34,414 nt of DNA from Mesobacillus boroniphilus JCM 21738 (GCF_000517385.1 NZ_BAUW01000043.1:1-34414); one strand, 5' to 3'; counted from the stretch's first letter, positions 1-11,725 are shown. Notes: a model not told the origin generated them from the sequence alone. Made by a program: numbers and translations.

Positions 1-17
1 AAGGCGCTTGCGCTTTT
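1..17 (+). repeat. Right end of a dispersed structured repeat (truncated by window edge)
   Basis: The first 17 bases are identical to the right end of the complete element at 19867-20046 (bases 20030-20046). A shorter 15-base match lies at 19824-19838. The sequence contains GCGCTTGCGC followed by a T run. The rest of this copy would lie left of the window. Confidence 0.75.
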
Positions 18-60
18 TGTTCCTGAAGAGTTTATTTGGGTTTCAATTATGCGGTTGTTT

Positions 61-272
61 TAGCCAGGAAAGGTGCCCATACATGGGAAGAAAGCCACTC
101 ATAAGGGTATCTTTAGCCAGGAAAGGTGCCCTTAGGTGGGAAGAAAGCCACCTCTAAGGATTTCTTTGGCCACAAAAGGTGTCCTTACACAGCTGAAAAG
201 CCACCCATAAGGGCACATTTAGGCTTGGCAGGCACTACCCCTCCGAAGCCACACTTCCGCTATTATTTATTG
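61..272. repeat. 53-bp tandem repeat, about four degenerate copies, hairpin-forming
   Basis: Copies begin at 61, 114, 167 and 220, exactly 53 bp apart. The first two are the most alike; the fourth is the most degenerate. Each copy carries an AAGGTG-like block and an AAGCCAC block. In copy 2 the arms CCTTAGGTGG and CCACC-TC-TAAGG can pair as a stem-loop. Since 53 is not a multiple of three, a repeated peptide is not being encoded. The repeats lie just upstream of the lepA promoter. No function is known to me. Confidence 0.8.
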
Positions 273-298
273 AATCTTGTTATTCCTGCTGATATAAT
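270..298 (+). promoter_or_regulatory. sigma-A promoter of lepA
   Basis: The -35 box TTGAAT (270-275) and -10 box TATAAT (293-298) are separated by 17 bp. A TG at 290-291 makes an extended -10. Transcription would start near 305, leaving a leader of about 35 nt before lepA. Confidence 0.75.
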
Positions 299-340
299 CA
301 ACATTAGTGTACATGCGCGAGTATAGTAGGAGTGGACGTA

Positions 341-2175
341 ATGAACAGAGAAGATAGACTTAATAGACAAAGCAAAATACGTAATTTCTCGATTATCGCC
401 CATATTGACCATGGTAAGTCGACGTTGGCTGACCGTATCCTTGAGAAGACGAATGCATTGTCTGCACGTGAAATGAAGGATCAGCTTCTGGATTCGATGG
501 ATCTTGAGCGTGAGCGCGGAATAACGATAAAACTGAATTCAGTACAATTGAAGTATAAGGCGAAGGATGGGGAAACTTACACCTTCCATCTGATTGATAC
601 TCCTGGGCACGTAGACTTCACCTACGAGGTTTCCCGAAGCCTGGCAGCATGTGAGGGAGCGGTTCTTGTTGTCGATGCAGCACAGGGGATTGAGGCACAG
701 ACATTGGCGAACGTATACCTTGCAATCGACAATGATCTTGAAATCGTGCCAGTCATCAATAAAATCGATTTGCCCAGTGCGGATCCTGAGCGTGTAAGGA
801 ATGAAATTGAAGATGTGATTGGGTTGGATGCTTCTGAAGCAGTACTTGCATCTGCTAAAGCGGGTATTGGGATTGAGGATATTCTTGAGCAAATCGTTGA
901 GAAGGTCCCTGCCCCACAAGGAGACCCGGAAGCTCCATTAAAAGCATTGATCTTCGACTCATTGTATGATGCATATCGAGGCGTAGTTGCTTATATCCGT
1001 GTCGTCGATGGTACGGTAAAAGTTGGCGACAAAATCAAGATGATGGCGACAGGCAAAGAATTTGAAGTAATGGAAGTTGGAGTATTCACTCCAAAAGCTA
1101 CTCCTGCAGGTGAACTGACTGTCGGAGATGTAGGGTTCTTGACTGCTGCAATCAAAAACGTTGGCGACACACGTGTCGGTGACACAATCACGAATGCGAA
1201 AAACGGCGCCTCTGAACCGCTTCCAGGTTATCGCCGCCTAAACCCAATGGTATATTGCGGATTATATCCAATTGATTCTGCTAAATTCAACGACTTGAGG
1301 GAAGCACTCGAAAAACTTGAGCTCAACGATTCAGCACTTCAATTCGAACCAGAAACGTCACAGGCATTAGGCTTTGGATTCCGCTGTGGATTCCTTGGAC
1401 TTCTTCATATGGAAATCATCCAGGAGCGAATCGAACGTGAATTCAAAATTGATTTGATCACGACAGCGCCAAGTGTTATCTATGATGTAATCATGACTGA
1501 TGGTACTGAAATTAGGGTAGACAACCCGTCTAACATGCCTGACCCTCAGAAGATTGACCGTGTTGAAGAGCCTTATGTAAAAGCAACTATGATGGCACCG
1601 AATGACTATGTGGGAGCAATCATGGAGCTTTGCCAGCAAAAGCGTGGCATCTTCATCGATATGCAATACATGGATGAAACACGTGTCAGCATTGTTTACG
1701 AAATCCCGCTGTCAGAAATCGTTTATGATTTCTTCGATCAGCTAAAATCGAGCACGAAAGGCTATGCTTCTTTCGATTATGAACCAATCGGCTACAAGCT
1801 TCCAAGCTAGTGAAGATGGATATCCTGCTTAACGCTGAAAAAGTTGACGCATTGAGCTTCATCGTTCACAAAGACTTTGCTTATGAACGTGGAAAGATAA
1901 TCGTAGATAAGCTTAAAGACCTTATTCCACGACAGCAATTTGAGGTGCCTATCCAGGCAGCGATCGGACAGAAAATCGTTGCCCGTTCGACAATCAAGGC
2001 GATGCGTAAAAACGTATTGGCGAAGTGTTACGGTGGGGATATCTCCCGTAAACGTAAGCTCCTTGAGAAGCAAAAAGAAGGTAAAAAGCGCATGAAGCAA
2101 GTCGGTTCCGTAGAAGTTCCGCAGGAGGCCTTCATGGCAGTCCTGAAAATGGACGAGAACAATACAAAGAAGTAA
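341..2175 (+). CDS. lepA: Elongation factor 4 LepA (one frameshift near 1800)
   Basis: LepA/EF4 is a ribosome-associated translational GTPase implicated in translation initiation, ribosome biogenesis and back-translocation. The G1 motif AHIDHGKS lies at residues 20-27, followed by DTPGH, NKID and SAK. The ATG at 341 follows TAGGAGTGG; an in-frame GTG at 332 lies inside that ribosome-binding site and is rejected. The first frame ends at 1810 after GYKLPS. The next frame gives SKLVKMDIL and continues with full homology to a C-terminus at 2175, so one base is missing around 1799-1801 (expected AAG-CCT-TCC). The corrected length of about 611 residues matches the family (612 in B. subtilis). It is followed by its own terminator and by hemW, as in B. 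subtilis. The shift is probably a sequencing error. Confidence 0.96.
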
Positions 2176-2185
2176 AATAGCAGGG

Positions 2186-2231
2186 GAGGCTAGATATGCT
2201 TGTTAAAGCAAGCGATTCTGGCCTCTTTTTT
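2186..2231 (+). terminator. Rho-independent terminator of lepA
   Basis: An imperfect stem runs from GAGGCTAGA to TCTGGCCTC, with an inner GCTTG/CAAGC helix, followed by a run of T. It separates lepA from hemW. Confidence 0.75.
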
Positions 2232-2298
2232 CAATAATTCATTCAGAAAAAATTGAGCTGAATCCTGGCATGAAAAGCCACTTTAGGAAGTGAACAAA

Positions 2299-3432
2299 AT
2301 GAAAGCAACTTATATCCATATCCCTTTCTGCCATCATATTTGCCATTACTGCGACTTTAACAAGGTATTCATGAAGGGGCAGCCGGTTGATGAATACCTG
2401 GAGGCGCTTGAAAAGGAAATGAGCCTGTCGGTAAACAAACAAGTAATGGAAACGGTGTTTGTCGGGGGCGGCACACCAACTGCCTTAAACGAAAAACAAT
2501 TGGAGAAGCTTGTTTCAGCAGTAAACAGACAGCTTAATATAGACACCAATACGGAATACACTTTTGAAGCAAACCCGGGCGACCTGTCAAAAGAAAAGCT
2601 GGCTATCCTGAAGAATGCTGGTGTCAATCGTCTGAGTTTCGGAGTACAGACTTTTAATGATGAACTTTTAAAAAAAATCGGCCGCAGCCATCGGGCGAAG
2701 GATGTATTTGCATCAATTGAGAATGCAAAAACAGCAGGCTTCGATAATATCAGCATCGACCTGATTTACAGCCTTCCAGGGCAGACAAAGCAGGATTTCA
2801 AAGAATCAATCCAAACAGCCCTCGGATTAGGACTGGTTCATTATTCCGGATATTCGTTAATCATCGAACCGAAAACAGTATTCTACAATTTACTGCAAAA
2901 AGGCAAGCTCCCGCTACCAGGTGAGGATGCGGAAGCAGAAATGTATGAAACACTAATGGAGCAAATGGAAAACGGCGGTCTTAGGCAATATGAGATCAGC
3001 AATTTCGCTGTCCCAGGGTTCGAAAGCAGACACAACCTTACCTATTGGAACAACGAAGAGTATTATGGGTTCGGTGCTGGCGCTCATGGATATGTCGATG
3101 GAATCAGGCAGTCTAATTTTGGTCCATTAAAAAAATATATGGAGCCTTTATCCAATGGGGAACTCCCGATCATGGATGCTCACATGGTTACAATCGAGGA
3201 AAAAATGGAAGAGGAAATGTTCCTCGGACTGCGAAAGACTGAAGGTGTCTCGATTCGACACTTCGAGGAAAAATTCGGCCAGAATCCGCTGGATTTATTT
3301 GAAAGTCAAATCAAGGATTGGTCTGCGAAAGGCCTTCTGAAAAGTGATGGAGATAAAATCTCACTAACAAGGCAGGGGTGCCTTCTCGGCAATGAAGTTT
3401 TTCAATCATTCATCGGGGTATCAAATCATTGA
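2299..3432 (+). CDS. hemW: Radical SAM heme chaperone HemW (HemN-like)
   Basis: The protein has 377 residues, full length for the family. It belongs to the radical SAM group historically annotated as oxygen-independent coproporphyrinogen III oxidase; HemW members are now regarded as heme-binding chaperones that deliver heme to respiratory enzymes. The cluster motif is CX3CX2C at C11, C15 and C18 (PFCHHICHYC), followed by a GGGTPT motif. The fourth cysteine of true HemN (CX3CX2CXC) is absent, which favours HemW. The ATG at 2299 follows TAGGAAGTG; a GTG at 2290 is part of that ribosome-binding site. Its TGA stop lies inside the -35 box of the heat-shock operon. The position between lepA and hrcA is the same as in B. 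subtilis. Confidence 0.93.
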   Translation: MKATYIHIPFCHHICHYCDFNKVFMKGQPVDEYLEALEKEMSLSVNKQVMETVFVGGGTPTALNEKQLEKLVSAVNRQLNIDTNTEYTFEANPGDLSKEKLAILKNAGVNRLSFGVQTFNDELLKKIGRSHRAKDVFASIENAKTAGFDNISIDLIYSLPGQTKQDFKESIQTALGLGLVHYSGYSLIIEPKTVFYNLLQKGKLPLPGEDAEAEMYETLMEQMENGGLRQYEISNFAVPGFESRHNLTYWNNEEYYGFGAGAHGYVDGIRQSNFGPLKKYMEPLSNGELPIMDAHMVTIEEKMEEEMFLGLRKTEGVSIRHFEEKFGQNPLDLFESQIKDWSAKGLLKSDGDKISLTRQGCLLGNEVFQSFIGVSNH

Positions 3433-3457
3433 CATCCTCAGCGTTTATTGATAAATT
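3429..3457 (+). promoter_or_regulatory. sigma-A promoter of the hrcA-grpE-dnaK-dnaJ operon
   Basis: A consensus -35 TTGACA (3429-3434) overlaps the hemW stop codon. After 17 bp comes a weaker -10, TAAATT (3452-3457). The CIRCE operator begins 11 bp downstream, placing it at or just after the transcription start. Confidence 0.75.
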
Positions 3458-3467
3458 ATTTTTAGAA

Positions 3468-3494
3468 TTAGCACTCGTTCTTATAGAGTGCTAA
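3468..3494 (+). promoter_or_regulatory. CIRCE operator, HrcA binding site
   Basis: A perfect 9-9-9 inverted repeat: TTAGCACTC (3468-3476), nine bases, GAGTGCTAA (3486-3494). This matches the CIRCE consensus exactly. HrcA bound here represses class I heat-shock genes. It lies immediately upstream of hrcA, so the repressor regulates itself along with grpE, dnaK and dnaJ. Confidence 0.98.
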
Positions 3495-3508
3495 CAGAGG
3501 TGATGATG

Positions 3509-4540
3509 TTGTTAACAGATCGTCAGGTGCTCATTTTGCAGGTGATTGTTGATGACTTTATTCGTTCAGCTCAACCCATAGGTTCAAGGAGCTTGTCGAA
3601 AAAGGAAGAAATTAATTTCTGTTCGGCGACAATCCGAAATGAAATGGCGGATTTGGAGGATATGGGGTTCATTGAAAAAACCCATACATCCTCTGGAAGG
3701 ATTCCGTCCGAGAAGGGATATCGTTTCTATGTGGATAACCTTCTGCTGCCGCAAAAAGTAAATCATTCAGATATGGCAGCCGTTAAATCGATTTTTGCCG
3801 AACGGATATACGAGCTAGAAAAAATCGTGCAGAAATCAGCGAAAATCCTGTCTGAAATGACGAATTATACTTCTATTGTTTTAGGTCCGGCTGTTAAGGA
3901 CAACAGATTGAAAAAGCTTCAGATCGTTCCGTTGACAAAGGACACGGCGATTGCCATTATCGTGACAGACACTGGGCATGTTGAAAACAGGATGTTCAAT
4001 TTCCCTACAAGTGTCGATCCTTCTGATGTTGAGAAAATGGTCAACATCCTAAACGAACGGTTGGCAGGAGTCCCGCTTACCAGCCTTAATTCTAAAATTT
4101 ACAAGGAGATTGCTATGCTGTTGCGCCAGCATATCAGCAGCTATGATACTCTCCTGCACTCGATTGCGGACACTCTCAACCTGCCTTCGCATGAAAAAGT
4201 CTTTTTTGGCGGTAAGACCAACATCCTAAGTCAGCCAGAATTCAATGATGTTGACAAGATCCGAAGCCTTATGAACATGATTGAACATGAGGACGGGTTA
4301 TATCAACTGATCAAACAAAATCCGGCAGGGATTAACGTAAGAATTGGCACGGAAAATGATAACTCAGCGATGGAAAATTGCAGCCTCATAACTGCAACCT
4401 ATGCAATTGGCGAAGAGAAATTGGGGACAATTGCGGTTTTAGGTCCAACACGTATGGAGTATTCACGTGTCATCAGCTTGCTCCAATTGATCAGCACTGA
4501 TTTGTCGAAGGTGCTGACTGACCTGTATCAAAATAAATAG
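3509..4540 (+). CDS. hrcA: Heat-inducible transcription repressor HrcA
   Basis: HrcA is the dimeric repressor of class I heat-shock operons and binds CIRCE. The N-terminal winged helix includes [19 protein letters not shown] and is followed by [16 protein letters not shown], both diagnostic of the family; the rest is the GAF-like and dimerisation region. I chose the TTG at 3509 (LLTDRQ...) because it lines up with B. subtilis HrcA and gives 343 residues, the family length, with six bases between AGAGGTG and the start. ATG codons at 3503 and 3506 are in frame and would add two or one residues. First gene of the operon. The GTG at 3488 falls inside CIRCE and is rejected. Confidence 0.95.
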   Translation: MLTDRQVLILQVIVDDFIRSAQPIGSRSLSKKEEINFCSATIRNEMADLEDMGFIEKTHTSSGRIPSEKGYRFYVDNLLLPQKVNHSDMAAVKSIFAERIYELEKIVQKSAKILSEMTNYTSIVLGPAVKDNRLKKLQIVPLTKDTAIAIIVTDTGHVENRMFNFPTSVDPSDVEKMVNILNERLAGVPLTSLNSKIYKEIAMLLRQHISSYDTLLHSIADTLNLPSHEKVFFGGKTNILSQPEFNDVDKIRSLMNMIEHEDGLYQLIKQNPAGINVRIGTENDNSAMENCSLITATYAIGEEKLGTIAVLGPTRMEYSRVISLLQLISTDLSKVLTDLYQNK

Positions 4541-4560
4541 GCATGGAAATATTGATTAAG

Positions 4561-4582
4561 GGTGGAGCAGCCTGTTCCATCC
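4561..4582 (+). other. Stem-loop in the hrcA-grpE intergenic region
   Basis: GGTGGAGCA can pair with TGTTCCATCC with one G-U pair and one bulge; no T run follows, so it is not a classical terminator. In B. subtilis the dnaK operon transcript is processed between hrcA and grpE. This hairpin could play a part in similar processing, but that is inference. Confidence 0.35.
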
Positions 4583-4700
4583 TGAATCGTTATGTGTTTT
4601 CTGCTGAAGCATGTTTGCTTCGTTGAAATATGAACCAATCCAGGCAAATTGGAACAGTGTGGCATTAGTTGCCGCATTACTTTGAGGGAGGTGAGTTAAC

Positions 4701-5275
4701 GTGACAGAAGAGAGAAATACTGAGCAAGAATTGAACAGCCAGACGGAAGAAGAAACGGTTGAGGAAGTTTTTGCTGAAAATGAAGCTTCTGAAAATACTG
4801 AAGAGATGCCAGCTCAAGATCCATTAGAGCAAAAAGTGGCTAAACTAGAAGGAAAGCTTGAGGAAGCCGACAACCGTTACTTGCGCCTTCAGGCTGATTT
4901 TGACAACTTCCGCCGCCGTTCAAGAATTGAACTTGAAGCGAGCGCTAAATATAGAGCCCAGAGCATTATTTCCGATCTGCTTCCAGCAATCGACAACTTC
5001 GAGCGTGCTTTGAAGATGGAAGTGGACAATGAACAGGCTAAATCCTTAAACAGGGAGTTGAAATGGTGTACCGCAGCTTGCTTGATGCCCTTAAAAATGA
5101 AGGCGTTGAAGTAATAGAAGCTGTTGGCAAGGAATTTGACCCGCATCTTCACCAGGCTGTTATGCAGGCTGAAGAAGAAAATTTCGGTCCTAACATTGTT
5201 GTGGAAGAATTCCAAAAAGGCTATATGCTAAAGGACCGCATCATTCGTCCAGCAATGGTGAAAGTGAACCATTAA
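4701..5275 (+). CDS. grpE: Nucleotide exchange factor GrpE (one frameshift near 5050)
   Basis: GrpE releases ADP from DnaK and acts as a cytosolic dimer. The N-terminus is acidic and low in complexity (residues 1-45). It is followed by the long coiled coil ([16 protein letters not shown]) and the [11 protein letters not shown] motif. The C-terminal beta domain carries [14 protein letters not shown] and ends [13 protein letters not shown]. The first frame derails after EQAKSL; a frame starting with [10 protein letters not shown] continues to 5275. One A is apparently missing in the AAA run at 5048-5050. The corrected length is about 191 residues, normal for Bacillus. The GTG start at 4701 follows GGGAGGTGA. 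It lies between hrcA and dnaK as expected. Confidence 0.95.
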
Positions 5276-5377
5276 CAGTGGAATCAGGGCTCTTTTCGAG
5301 GGGGCTCCTGAGTGAAAATTGAATTAATATGTGCTTGTGAAAGCAACAAAGTGTACGAAAAAAGCCTACATAAATGA

Positions 5378-7228
<1,851 letters not shown>

Positions 7229-7244
7229 ACTGTCATAACACCAA

Positions 7245-7281
7245 AAAGTCAAAGTCAGGTCATACTTGGCTTTGGCTTTTT
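7245..7281 (+). terminator. Terminator or attenuator between dnaK and dnaJ
   Basis: AAAGTCAAAGTCAGG pairs with CTTGGCTTTGGCTTT over 15 positions using several G-U pairs, followed by TTTTTG. The wobble-rich stem suggests partial read-through into dnaJ, which begins 172 bp further on. Confidence 0.7.
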
Positions 7282-7453
7282 GTTTGTATGTTTGTTTTGT
7301 AGAATATGAATAGTAAAAACTAAGTTGAGTTAGCAACGGATAGATAATAAAACAGAAACAAAATAACGCATATCCAGATATTTTAAATATTGCGTATGAA
7401 TGTACGGGAATGTTAGAATTATCTTTATGTGAAAAGATTCGGGAGTGGTAATC

Positions 7454-8581
7454 ATGAGTAAACGGGATTACTATGAAGTCCTCGGAGTCAGTAAATCGGC
7501 TTCGAAGGATGAAATAAAGAAAGCTTACCGCAAGCTTTCTAAAAAATTCCATCCGGACATCAATAAAGAGCCGGGAGCAGATGAAAAATTCAAAGAAGTA
7601 AAAGAAGCGTATGAGGTATTGAGCGATGATCAAAAGCGCGCTCATTATGACCAGTTCGGCCATGTTGACCCTAACCAGAGCTTTGGCGGCGGAGGCGATT
7701 TCGGCGGCGGTTTTGGCGGTTTCGAAGATATTTTCAATTCCTTCTTCGGCGGCGGGGGCGGCAGACGCCGTGATCCGAATGCGCCAAGACAGGGTGCCGA
7801 CCTTCAGTACACAATGACGTTGAAATTCGAGGAAGCTGTATTTGGCAAGGAAACCGATATCGAGATTCCTCGTGAGGAAGAATGCGATACTTGTGATGGA
7901 ACTGGTGCAAAACCGGGTACTAAAGTGGATACATGTAAACACTGTCATGGAAGCGGCCAGATCAGCGTTGAACAAAATACACCATTTGGGCGTATCGTTA
8001 ACCGCCGTGTGTGTCATTACTGTAATGGAACCGGTAAGGAAATCAAAGAAAGATGTTCAACATGCTCAGGTACTGGGAAGGTTACCAGAAGGAACAAGAT
8101 TCATGTTAAAATCCCGGCTGGTGTCGATGATGGCCAGCAGCTGAGAGTAGCAGGAAAAGGAGAAGCCGGTATCAATGGCGGCCCTGCAGGGGACCTTTAT
8201 ATTGTCTTCCATATAAGGTCACATGAATTCTTTGAGCGTGACGGCGATGACATTTACTGTGAAATGCCGATCACATTTGTCCAGGCATCACTTGGGGATG
8301 AAGTCGAAGTTCCTACATTGCATGGCAAAGTGAAACTGAAAGTTCCAGCGGGAACACAGACGGGCACGAAATTCCGCCTGAAGGGCAAAGGTGTTCCGAA
8401 CGTCCGCGGATATGGTACAGGAGACCAGCATATCCTGATCAAAATTGTGACTCCGACCAAGCTGTCTGAAAAGCAAAAGCAACTGCTGCGTGAGTTTGCC
8501 GAAGTAAGCGGACAGTCTCCTCTGGGAGAGCAAGAGGAAAGCTTTTTTTCAAAAGTAAAACGTGCCTTTAAAGGTGATTAA
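7454..8581 (+). CDS. dnaJ: Co-chaperone DnaJ (Hsp40)
   Basis: Type I Hsp40 that delivers substrates to DnaK and stimulates its ATPase; 375 residues. The J domain covers about residues 1-70, with the HPD tripeptide at 33-35. A Gly/Phe-rich linker (about 77-105) follows. Then come four CXXCXGXG zinc repeats ([32 protein letters not shown]) and the C-terminal substrate-binding domains ending [13 protein letters not shown] chose the ATG at 7454, five bases after GGGAGTGG; the GTG at 7445 lies within that Shine-Dalgarno sequence. The 225-bp gap after dnaK is unusually AT-rich and may hold a separate promoter. prmA follows 19 bp after its stop. Confidence 0.97.
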   Translation: MSKRDYYEVLGVSKSASKDEIKKAYRKLSKKFHPDINKEPGADEKFKEVKEAYEVLSDDQKRAHYDQFGHVDPNQSFGGGGDFGGGFGGFEDIFNSFFGGGGGRRRDPNAPRQGADLQYTMTLKFEEAVFGKETDIEIPREEECDTCDGTGAKPGTKVDTCKHCHGSGQISVEQNTPFGRIVNRRVCHYCNGTGKEIKERCSTCSGTGKVTRRNKIHVKIPAGVDDGQQLRVAGKGEAGINGGPAGDLYIVFHIRSHEFFERDGDDIYCEMPITFVQASLGDEVEVPTLHGKVKLKVPAGTQTGTKFRLKGKGVPNVRGYGTGDQHILIKIVTPTKLSEKQKQLLREFAEVSGQSPLGEQEESFFSKVKRAFKGD

Positions 8582-8600
8582 TCGAATGGAGTGGGTATAA

Positions 8601-9538
8601 ATGAAATGGTCTGAAATCAGCATTTTAACTACAAATGAAGCGGTTGAGCCGATTTCCAATATCCTGCACGAAGCAGGCGCGAGCGGAGTTGTTATCGAAG
8701 ATCCGCTGGAGCTTGAAAAGGAGAGAGAGGATCAGTTCGGAGAGATATACCAGCTCAATCCAGACGATTATCCCGAAGAAGGAGTCATTGTAAAAGCTTA
8801 TCTGCCGGTAAATAGTTTCCTTGGTGAGACAGTAGATGAAATTAAAGAAGCGATCAATAACCTTATTATCTACAATATTGATATCGGGCTGAATAAAGTA
8901 TCAATCAGTGAAGTGAATGAAGAAGAGTGGGCAACTGCCTGGAAGAAGTACTACAACCCTGTGAAAATTTCCGAGAAGTTCACGATTGTTCCAACCTGGG
9001 AGGATTACACTCCAGTTAACACGGATGAATTAATCATCGAGCTTGACCCGGGTATGGCATTCGGTACAGGAACCCACCCGACAACTGTAATGTGTATCCA
9101 GGCGCTGGAAAGAACAGTCCAGCCTGGCGACCGCGTAGTGGATGTTGGAACAGGTTCAGGTGTACTCAGTATTGCAGCGGCTAAACTGGGTGCGGGAAAA
9201 GTGGAAGCGATGGACCTGGATGATGTCGCAGTGCAGGTTGCAAAACTCAACCTGAAGCTGAACAAAGTCCACGATGTTGCAACCATTTCACAAAACAACC
9301 TTCTGGATGGTGTTGCAGAAGGAGCGGACATTGTCGTTGCGAATATCCTTGCGGAAGTTATCTTGCGTTTGCTGACGATGCAGGCAAGGTCGTGAAAAAT
9401 GGCGGATATTTCATTACATCCGGGATCATTCAGCAAAAGAAAGAAGTCGTCAAGGATGCAATGATCAATGCAGGTTTTGAAATAGAAGAGATTATTTCTA
9501 TGGAAGACTGGGTTGCGATCATCAGTAAAAAGAAATAA
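8601..9538 (+). CDS. prmA: Ribosomal protein L11 methyltransferase PrmA (one frameshift near 9370)
   Basis: PrmA trimethylates ribosomal protein L11 using S-adenosylmethionine. The substrate-recognition domain opens [26 protein letters not shown]. The methyltransferase domain has the SAM motif [15 protein letters not shown] and the NILAEVI motif. The first frame stops at 9395 with an unrelated tail. The next frame reads [19 protein letters not shown] and runs to a TAA at 9536-9538. One T is probably missing from the TTT at 9368-9370. The corrected length of about 312 residues fits the family (311 in B. subtilis). It follows dnaJ closely and may be transcribed with it. A terminator follows. 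Confidence 0.94.
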
Positions 9539-9543
9539 TGTGG

Positions 9544-9571
9544 AAAAGGGGAAAAGCTTAACCCCTTTTTT
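9544..9571 (+). terminator. Rho-independent terminator after prmA
   Basis: AAAAGGGG pairs with CCCCTTTT around a short AAAAGCTTAA loop, followed by further T. It starts six bases after the prmA stop. Confidence 0.8.
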
Positions 9572-9617
9572 CTGTCTTATGTTAAAAAAACAGCTTTATT
9601 CGAAAGCAGGTGCTGTG

Positions 9618-10367
9618 GTGCAGCGGTATTTTATTGAGGAACTAGGAAATGTAGAGCAATTCAATATTAGCGGCGATGATTATCATCACATTGTACGTGT
9701 TATGAGGATGAAGGCTGGGGACGAAATCATCTGTGTCACACCTACGGGCAAAAGTGCTGTTTGCCAGATTGAAGAAATTACCGATGATATTGTTATGGCA
9801 AACGTTGTAAAATGGGAGGAAGGGACTACGGAGCTTCCGGTCCATGTTGTGATAGCGAGCGGTCTGCCCAAAGGGGATAAGCTCGAATTGATTATTCAGA
9901 AGGGTACTGAACTCGGTGCCTATGAATTTGTCCCTTTTACCGCATCCCGCTCAATCGTTAAATGGGACGGCAAGAAAGCTGCCAAAAAGGTTGAACGCTG
10001 GCAGAAGATTGCCAAGGAAGCTGCAGAGCAGTCCCATCGCAGCTATGTTCCAGAAGTGAAAGAACCGGTCAATCTTAAAGATCTGATCAAAGCAAGCGAT
10101 GAGTATACTTATAAGCTGGTTGCTTATGAGGAAAAATCGCGGGAAGGCGAAGCTTCGGTCTTTTCTTCTACTCTCGCAAAATTGGGAGAAGGCAACAGCC
10201 TCCTGATTGTATTTGGTCCCGAGGGAGGACTAACCTCGGAGGAAGTTGACCTTTTAAATAAGAATGGATTTATAGCTTGTGGTCTTGGGCCGCGCATCTT
10301 GCGTACAGAAACAGCACCGCTATATGCCTTGTCTGCTGTTTCCTATCATTTTGAATTATTGGGGTGA
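9618..10367 (+). CDS. rsmE: 16S rRNA (uracil-1498-N3)-methyltransferase RsmE
   Basis: RsmE methylates U1498 of 16S rRNA. It is a SPOUT (trefoil-knot) methyltransferase with an N-terminal PUA-like domain. Family motifs are VRVMRMKAGDEI, ASGLPKGDKLELIIQKGTELG (shown in the sequence), FGPEGGLTSEEV and LGPRILRTETAPLYAL. I place the start at the GTG at 9618 (VQRYFIEEL), which aligns with the MQRYFIE start of B. subtilis YqeU and gives 249 residues; the frame is open upstream to 9513 but that part is the prmA terminator. An adjacent GTG at 9615 is an alternative. The stop TGA lies inside the mtaB ribosome-binding site, so the two are translationally coupled. Confidence 0.92.
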   Translation: MQRYFIEELGNVEQFNISGDDYHHIVRVMRMKAGDEIICVTPTGKSAVCQIEEITDDIVMANVVKWEEGTTELPVHVVIASGLPKGDKLELIIQKGTELGAYEFVPFTASRSIVKWDGKKAAKKVERWQKIAKEAAEQSHRSYVPEVKEPVNLKDLIKASDEYTYKLVAYEEKSREGEASVFSSTLAKLGEGNSLLIVFGPEGGLTSEEVDLLNKNGFIACGLGPRILRTETAPLYALSAVSYHFELLG

Positions 10368-10372
10368 AGAAA

Positions 10373-11725
10373 ATGCCTACAGTTGCTTTTCATACATTAG
10401 GTTGCAAGGTTAACCATTACGAAACAGAAGCCATTTGGCAGTTATTTAAGGAACAAGGATACGAGAGAGTGGATTTTGAGTCTACTTCAGATGTTTATGT
10501 CATCAACACATGTACGGTAACGAATACAGGAGACAAGAAGAGCCGCCAGGTCATCCGCCGAGCTGTCCGTAAGAATCCGGACGCTGTTATTTGTGTTACC
10601 GGCTGCTACGCGCAAACGTCGCCAGCAGAAATCATGGCGATTCCTGGCGTTGATATCGTTGTCGGAACACAGGACCGCGTAAAAATGCTACAGTATATCG
10701 AACAGTACAAGCAAGAGCGCCAGCCAATCAATGCCGTTGGCAACATCATGAAGAACCGTGTATATGAAGAGCTTGATGTACCTGCATTTACAGACCGTAC
10801 AAGGGCTTCCTTGAAAATCCAGGAAGGCTGCAATAACTTTTGTACTTTCTGTATCATTCCTTGGGCACGCGGTTTGATGAGATCCCGTGACCCACAGGAA
10901 GTCATCCGCCAGGCTCAGCAGCTTGTCGATGCAGGTTATAAGGAAATCGTTCTTACAGGCATCCATACAGGCGGCTATGGTGAAGATATGAAAGACTACA
11001 ACCTTGCTTCACTGCTTAGAGATCTAGAGGCACAAGTTAAGAGCATAAAGCGTCTGCGCATTTCTTCTATTGAAGCCAGCCAGATTACGGATGAAGTAAT
11101 CGAGGTAATTGATCAATCCAACATTATTGTCCGTCACTTGCACATCCCGCTTCAATCTGGTTCTGACACAGTGTTGAAGCGCATGCGCCGCAAATACACG
11201 ATGGAGTTTTTCGGTGAGCGTCTTGACCGGCTTAAGGAAGTATTGCCAGGTCTCGCGGTTACTTCCGATATTATCGTTGGTTTCCCGGGTGAAACGGAAG
11301 AAGAGTTCATGGAAACTTATAATTTCATCAAGAAGCACAAATTCTCAGAGCTGCATGTCTTCCCATATTCAAAACGGACAGGCACTCCTGCTGCAAGAAT
11401 GGAAGACCAGGTGGACGAAGACGTGAAGAACGAACGCGTTCACAGGCTGATTGAACTTTCCAACCAGCTTGCAAAGGAATATGCTTCCCAGTTTGAAAAT
11501 GAAGTACTTGAAGTAATTCCTGAAGAAATCTACAAGGAAGAGCCAGATAGCGGACTTTATGTAGGTTATACAGACAACTATTTGAAAGTTGTTTTCCCTG
11601 CTACCGAAGACATGATCGGCAAAATTGTGAAGATCAAGATTATCAAAGCAGGCTACCCCTACAACGAAGGGCAATTTGTCCGGGTAGTGGAAGATGAAGC
11701 TGTAGCTGAACAAGCTGTTATGTAG
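10373..11725 (+). CDS. mtaB: tRNA (N6-L-threonylcarbamoyladenosine(37)-C2)-methylthiotransferase MtaB
   Basis: MtaB converts t6A to ms2t6A at position 37 of tRNAs that read ANN codons. It carries two Fe-S clusters. The N-terminal methylthiotransferase domain contributes the cluster cysteines in TLGCKVN, NTCTVTN and TGCYAQ. The radical SAM domain has CNNFCTFC (CX3CX2C), followed by GFPGETEEEF. A C-terminal TRAM domain ends GQFVRVVEDE. About 450 residues, intact and very close to B. subtilis YqeV. The ATG at 10373 is preceded by GGGGTGA, which overlaps the rsmE stop. A GTG at 10364 is in frame but sits within that site. A strong terminator follows ten bases after the stop. Confidence 0.96.
   Translation: MPTVAFHTLGCKVNHYETEAIWQLFKEQGYERVDFESTSDVYVINTCTVTNTGDKKSRQVIRRAVRKNPDAVICVTGCYAQTSPAEIMAIPGVDIVVGTQDRVKMLQYIEQYKQERQPINAVGNIMKNRVYEELDVPAFTDRTRASLKIQEGCNNFCTFCIIPWARGLMRSRDPQEVIRQAQQLVDAGYKEIVLTGIHTGGYGEDMKDYNLASLLRDLEAQVKSIKRLRISSIEASQITDEVIEVIDQSNIIVRHLHIPLQSGSDTVLKRMRRKYTMEFFGERLDRLKEVLPGLAVTSDIIVGFPGETEEEFMETYNFIKKHKFSELHVFPYSKRTGTPAARMEDQVDEDVKNERVHRLIELSNQLAKEYASQFENEVLEVIPEEIYKEEPDSGLYVGYTDNYLKVVFPATEDMIGKIVKIKIIKAGYPYNEGQFVRVVEDEAVAEQAVM

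Noticed and set aside
126..326. 66-residue ORF upstream of lepA
   Set aside because: It runs through the 53-bp repeats and the lepA promoter, has no ribosome-binding site, and the repeat period is not a multiple of three.
7320..7345. Possible dnaJ promoter TTGAGT ... TAATAA
   Set aside because: The -10 and spacing are poor and other AT-rich matches nearby are equally good, so no promoter is annotated.
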